Assembly (NCBI RefSeq): GCF_050717535.1
Contig: NZ_JBOITM010000072.1
Coordinates: 1-64,000 of the forward strand
Source: Clostridium_AD sp050717535
GTDB lineage: Bacteria; Bacillota; Clostridia; Clostridiales; Clostridiaceae
DNA: 64,000 nt
Direction: 5' to 3'
Positions 60,850-64,000 of this stretch are shown here, piece after piece. The notes beneath the pieces were generated by a model. The model was not told the DNA's origin and did not search any database. It worked only from the letters and a program-made list of their open reading frames with translations. Positions within the stretch are counted from its first letter, which is position 1; the number at the start of each line of letters is the position of its first letter. The translations under genes and the position numbers were made by a program.

Positions 60850-60958
60850 CAAAATCATTCCTCTCTCTTTAATCTAAACCAACCCTAATAATAGTATTAT
60901 ATCAAATTTAATGAATATTTACACCATTTTAAAAGATTTAAATAGCTCCAGGCTAACT

Positions 60959-61514
60959 TTATAGCTGTTCGCAGCAGGGCAACCTTACAATAAACTTAGA
61001 CCCCTCACCTATTTTGCTACTGACTTCAATATTTCCTCAATGTGATTCAATTATTCATTTCTATGTAATCTACCCTATCAGTTTTTGTTGCTATAACTGC
61101 TTTTAAACTTTCATCAATGCCACTTTCAATATCAGCATAATTTATTTCTTGAGTTTTTCTATGAGGTCTATTATCCACCATCTTTCCATAGGTATAACGT
61201 TTTTTATTAGAGGATACATATATACCTATTCTTGTATCACGTACTGTCCTTGAAAGAGGTTCAAGACTTGAAGAAATAAGACTCTCTGCATTACCTATAT
61301 TATTAAAATTTGAGATCTGTTTTTTATCAATAGTCTCATCTACATATTCTAAGAGATTTCTCGATTTATCTTTCTGCATTGCCCTAACGGCTTGACTCAT
61401 ATTTGATGGAACTGCTATATTCCATATCAAAGCTGCTACCGGTACACTTAATGCCAAACATAATACTAAAATTATTTGGAATCTAAGCCCTTTATTTAAA
61501 ATCCATTTCAGCAT
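60959..61514 (-). pseudogene. Decayed sensor histidine kinase
   Basis: The N-terminal part (ATG 61514, MLKWILNKGLRFQIILVLCL) encodes a TM helix and about 115 residues of an extracellular sensor region, then stops at TGA 61047 (DYIEMNN). Immediately after, in the next frame, IIESH-stop-GNIEVSSKIGEGSKFIVRLP is the last block of a kinase HATPase domain, ending at TAA 60959; the stop is a GGA to TGA change. Second TM, HAMP, HisKA and most of the ATPase domain are gone. This is therefore a kinase with an internal deletion. The reading frame opening at 61544 is extended by a GC-rich hairpin; GGAGG precedes ATG 61514. Confidence 0.85.
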
Positions 61515-61528
61515 AAATACCTCCACAA

Positions 61529-61570
61529 GACCCCCGGATGGCAACGGTCTTCCGTTCTCTCCCGGGGGTC
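61529..61570 (-). terminator. GC-rich hairpin between SLAP gene 2 and the kinase remnant
   Basis: GACCCCCGG (61529-61537) and CCGGGGGTC (61562-61570) form a strong 9-bp stem just after the SLAP stop, in very AT-rich surroundings, and without a T-run. It resembles the hairpin at 28820-28843. Confidence 0.65.
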
Positions 61571-61579
61571 AGCTAACCA

Positions 61580-62197
61580 TTATTCCATTTCAAAAGTAAC
61601 AGTCCAAGTTGTTAAATCCCATGGCTGTTCACTAAGAAGTTCTTTTTCTATTTGAACTTCACATATTACTATTTTATAAGGACTTATCGTTTTGTTTATG
61701 TCAATAAGACCGGCTGTTAGAACTTTATTCTTAGCATCTTTTAATTTAAAAGGGAACTTATCTACAGCCATTTCACTCTTATTTCCATTATACATTAATA
61801 GCATTACTTTTAAATCACCGCTATTAGTTGTTTCAACACTAAACGGAAACATCCTTGAGAATCCTTTAATTTCAACAATTTCCTTTTCAGAAAATTCTAA
61901 TATTCTACCAAGCTCCAATTCAGTTAAATCCTCTGGAATTTGCTGGAACCTACCCTTTATCAATTTCTCAATAAGAATTTCTCTAGGATTCTTTACTGAA
62001 GCTTCTTTTAATTTTTCATCTATACTATTGTCTTCAGCGATATTTAGTATTTTACCATCTGGACAAATCTTATAAATAAAACTATTAGTTAAATCTCTCT
62101 TAGATAGATCCTCAGTAGTAATAGTGACTAAGCCATTTAATTTATCCTTTACAACAATAGTGTCAGTTCCAATCTTTTGTTTATTAATATTACTCAT
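61580..62197 (-). CDS. SLAP-domain protein, 205 aa
   Basis: The C-terminal 90 residues are a SLAP-type domain (MFPFSVETTNSGDLKVMLLM, then KFPFKLKDAKNKVLTAGLID, ICEVQIEKELL and the closing LTTWTVTFEME), related to the repeats of the protein at 28864. The N-terminal 110 residues contain short beta-type stretches and a charged helix (FQQIPEDLTELELGRILEFS) and are unrecognised. There is no signal peptide. The gene has a GAGAGG site and ends at a GC-rich hairpin. Between a decayed two-component system and a large surface protein; function unknown. Confidence 0.75.
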   Translation of the reverse strand: MSNINKQKIGTDTIVVKDKLNGLVTITTEDLSKRDLTNSFIYKICPDGKILNIAEDNSIDEKLKEASVKNPREILIEKLIKGRFQQIPEDLTELELGRILEFSEKEIVEIKGFSRMFPFSVETTNSGDLKVMLLMYNGNKSEMAVDKFPFKLKDAKNKVLTAGLIDINKTISPYKIVICEVQIEKELLSEQPWDLTTWTVTFEME

Positions 62198-62332
62198 ATT
62201 GTACTTTCCTCTCTCGAATAACAGTTTTAAGTTTAAAATAACCTTCTATTCAAATTTATTATATCATAAACCCCCAATTTATTGTTATATTTTAAACCAT
62301 ATATATTTCATGTTCATCTGATTCCTCAATTG

Positions 62333-62371
62333 CAAAAGAGCCCTTCGCCATAAAGGCGAAAGACTCTTTTG
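62333..62371 (-). terminator. Terminator after the Ig-repeat surface protein
   Basis: Arms 62333-62349 and 62355-62371 (CAAAAGAG-CTTCGCC with GGCGAA-CTCTTTTG) form a long, nearly perfect stem 30 bases after the stop. Confidence 0.85.
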
Positions 62372-62401
62372 TTAGAATTTGAGGTTAACTCTCTCAAATA
62401 A

Positions 62402-64000
62402 TTATTTGATAACTGTCAAACCAACTTTTTGGATATTGTCAGCAGCATCTTTAAGATTTGCAGTTGTAGCTGTTACAGTAGTTAATTTAGTTACTACTGA
62501 AGAATCAGCTACAGTTAACACAAGTTTACCAGCAGCATTTACTGTTGAAGCAGTAAATGCAATTGGAGCACCACTCGCATCAAATAAGTTTATTTCATCC
62601 ATAGCAACATTCTTGCCAACAAGTGCTTGAAGTGCTTCTGAATAAGTTACAGTAATAGTATCAAGTGTTGTTGCAACAAAAGATTGTGCTACAGGAGCAG
62701 TGTTATCTTTAATATCCAATAATGCAATATATGCGTTGCTTACTTTGTTATCCAAAGTTTGAACTCCTGTTACACGGAAAATAGCTTTTGCCTCATTAGC
62801 CTTAACAAAATCAGCTGGAAGAGTAATATCTACTCCAGTTTGATATTTAGCATCACCAATACTTTTGTTAAAAGCAATTACAGTATTAGCTGGAAGTACT
62901 GTACCGTTAATTTGATAAGAAGCTGGATTAAGAGCAGAACCAGTACCTGTTGCCTTAACTTTTGCTCCAAAATCAACTGTAATAACATTGCTATCTATCT
63001 TTGCATCAGCAATAGTAAATGCAGTTACAACTGGTTTAGCCGCATCAGTTACATCAACAGTAAATGCATACTGCGCTGATTTATTTTCTGTAAGAGATTT
63101 ATCGGAAACAAACCCCTCTGCAAAATCAAAACCATATTTATCAACAGCAATAGCATTAACAAATGTAAATGTAACTTTCAGTCCGTCTTCAGAAAGAGTA
63201 GGAGTTTTAGCTAAACTATTAAATGCTAAAATTTCTCCCTTAGAGTTTACTACTGAAACTTTTGAAATATCTTTTAATTGTACTGCTTTATTATAAGTTA
63301 CTACAAATCCAGTAACTTTATCAGATACTACAGTATTTTCAACTTTTGCTACATTTGGTGCAACAGCATCTTTTGTAACAACAGCAGTCTTAGTAATGGC
63401 AGCAACATTTGTGTTACCAAGACTATCTTTAAGAGCCTTTTCAGCTACAGTCAATGTAACTATATCAGTGTTACCATTTTTAAATAAATAATTTTTATTT
63501 AAAGTAACTACATATTCTTTATTATTATCAGGGTTTACAACTGCTGATGAAACAACATTTGTAGTATATGATCCAACTTTACCTGTAACAACAAGAGGAG
63601 AAGCAAGAGCCTCGTCTACAGTTACCTTAAGTGTATTTTCGCCAGTAGCTACTACACTAGTAATTGATGGTGCATTGTTATCAACAGTTAACTTAAGTGT
63701 AGCTGTTTGAATATCTTTTAAGTTTGAAGTTACGTCCGTAGCATTAACAACTGTTACATCATATGCTTTAGTTGCATCAAGATCTACAGCAATTGTTGCT
63801 ACATTTCCAGCTTTAGTTGGAACATAATTAACACCATTGATTTTAACGTTATCTATTGTATTAATATCCTCATTAAAAGTCATTGTAATCAACTTTATAT
63901 TCTCTGTTGTAGCTTTTACAGTAGCAGTAACTGAAGAAAGAACAGGAGCTGCTATGTCGTTAACAGTTATAGCTTTGTTGATAGGCTCAAGATATTGTCC
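62402..64000 (-). CDS. Large Ig-repeat surface protein, C-terminal part (partial)
   Basis: The frame is open from the right edge of the window to a stop at 62402, so at least 532 residues are seen and the start lies outside; TTG 63892 (LITMTF) is not a real start. The sequence consists of at least five Ig-like repeats of about 90-110 residues, each beginning near AAPVLSSVTATV, NAPSITSVVATG, VAPNVAKVENTV, AKPVVTAFTIAD or TAPVAQSFVATT, and with a strand like ITVTYSEALQAL. They resemble bacterial Ig-like (SbsA-type) domains of S-layer proteins. It is poor in Cys and rich in Val, Thr and Ala. An N-terminal SLH or other wall anchor is expected beyond the edge. Confidence 0.88.
   Translation of the reverse strand, partial: GQYLEPINKAITVNDIAAPVLSSVTATVKATTENIKLITMTFNEDINTIDNVKINGVNYVPTKAGNVATIAVDLDATKAYDVTVVNATDVTSNLKDIQTATLKLTVDNNAPSITSVVATGENTLKVTVDEALASPLVVTGKVGSYTTNVVSSAVVNPDNNKEYVVTLNKNYLFKNGNTDIVTLTVAEKALKDSLGNTNVAAITKTAVVTKDAVAPNVAKVENTVVSDKVTGFVVTYNKAVQLKDISKVSVVNSKGEILAFNSLAKTPTLSEDGLKVTFTFVNAIAVDKYGFDFAEGFVSDKSLTENKSAQYAFTVDVTDAAKPVVTAFTIADAKIDSNVITVDFGAKVKATGTGSALNPASYQINGTVLPANTVIAFNKSIGDAKYQTGVDITLPADFVKANEAKAIFRVTGVQTLDNKVSNAYIALLDIKDNTAPVAQSFVATTLDTITVTYSEALQALVGKNVAMDEINLFDASGAPIAFTASTVNAAGKLVLTVADSSVVTKLTTVTATTANLKDAADNIQKVGLTVIK

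Noticed and set aside
1..64000. CRISPR arrays, tRNA and rRNA genes
   Set aside because: No regularly spaced direct repeats and no tRNA- or rRNA-like sequence could be recognised by eye.

Overview
The window looks like a chromosomal segment of a low-GC, Gram-positive, probably spore-forming and anaerobic Firmicute of the Clostridium type. Support: strongly AT-rich DNA, strong GGAGG-like ribosome binding sites with frequent TTG and GTG starts, an ATP-dependent PEP carboxykinase, GapN, a MurT/GatD pair, an MntP-type pump, SLH- and SLAP-domain surface proteins and YhgE/Pip proteins. No rRNA, tRNA, CRISPR array, transposase or prophage was seen. The species cannot be fixed from the sequence.

Layout. 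1-12 kb is housekeeping and carbon metabolism: two small coiled-coil proteins, gapN, plsC, a ComEC-like metallo-hydrolase, a beta-lactamase-like protein lacking its serine, pfkA, uppP, a degenerate transglutaminase-like protein, pckA and an EamA transporter. 12-16 kb holds envelope genes (capA-like, murT-gatD) followed by a long hairpin repeat. 16-29 kb holds two HTH-TPR regulators, a small YtxH-like protein, a viroplasmin/RNase H protein, an ftsH paralogue behind a possible leader peptide, a rhomboid protease, an HD-GYP phosphodiesterase, a Fur-family regulator with a double operator, pepD, an mntP-like pump, corA and a SLAP protein.

29-59.5 kb is the most unusual part: about 30 kb almost wholly given to export and surface functions. 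It contains (i) an ATPase-FtsX-HlyD-transglutaminase operon, (ii) two tandem YhgE/Pip proteins, (iii) MarR-ABC-ABC-HlyD-HlyD-SLH, (iv) MarR-ABC-ABC, and (v) HlyD-MacB ATPase-permease-SLH. The last gene of (iii) and of (v) encodes the same mature SLH protein; the copies are nearly identical in DNA but have diverged signal peptides. Both ABC pairs look like heterodimeric exporters with one degenerate ATP site. A plausible reading is an envelope-stress or antimicrobial-peptide efflux island whose exporters are coupled to a wall-anchored protein.

59.5-64 kb carries the remains of a decayed two-component system (histidine kinase and NtrC-type regulator, each with an internal deletion) around a Uma2-type gene, then a second SLAP protein and the 3' part of a large Ig-repeat surface protein that runs off the right edge.

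Starts were adjusted where a ribosome binding site decides; family names rest on motifs read by eye, not on database searches.
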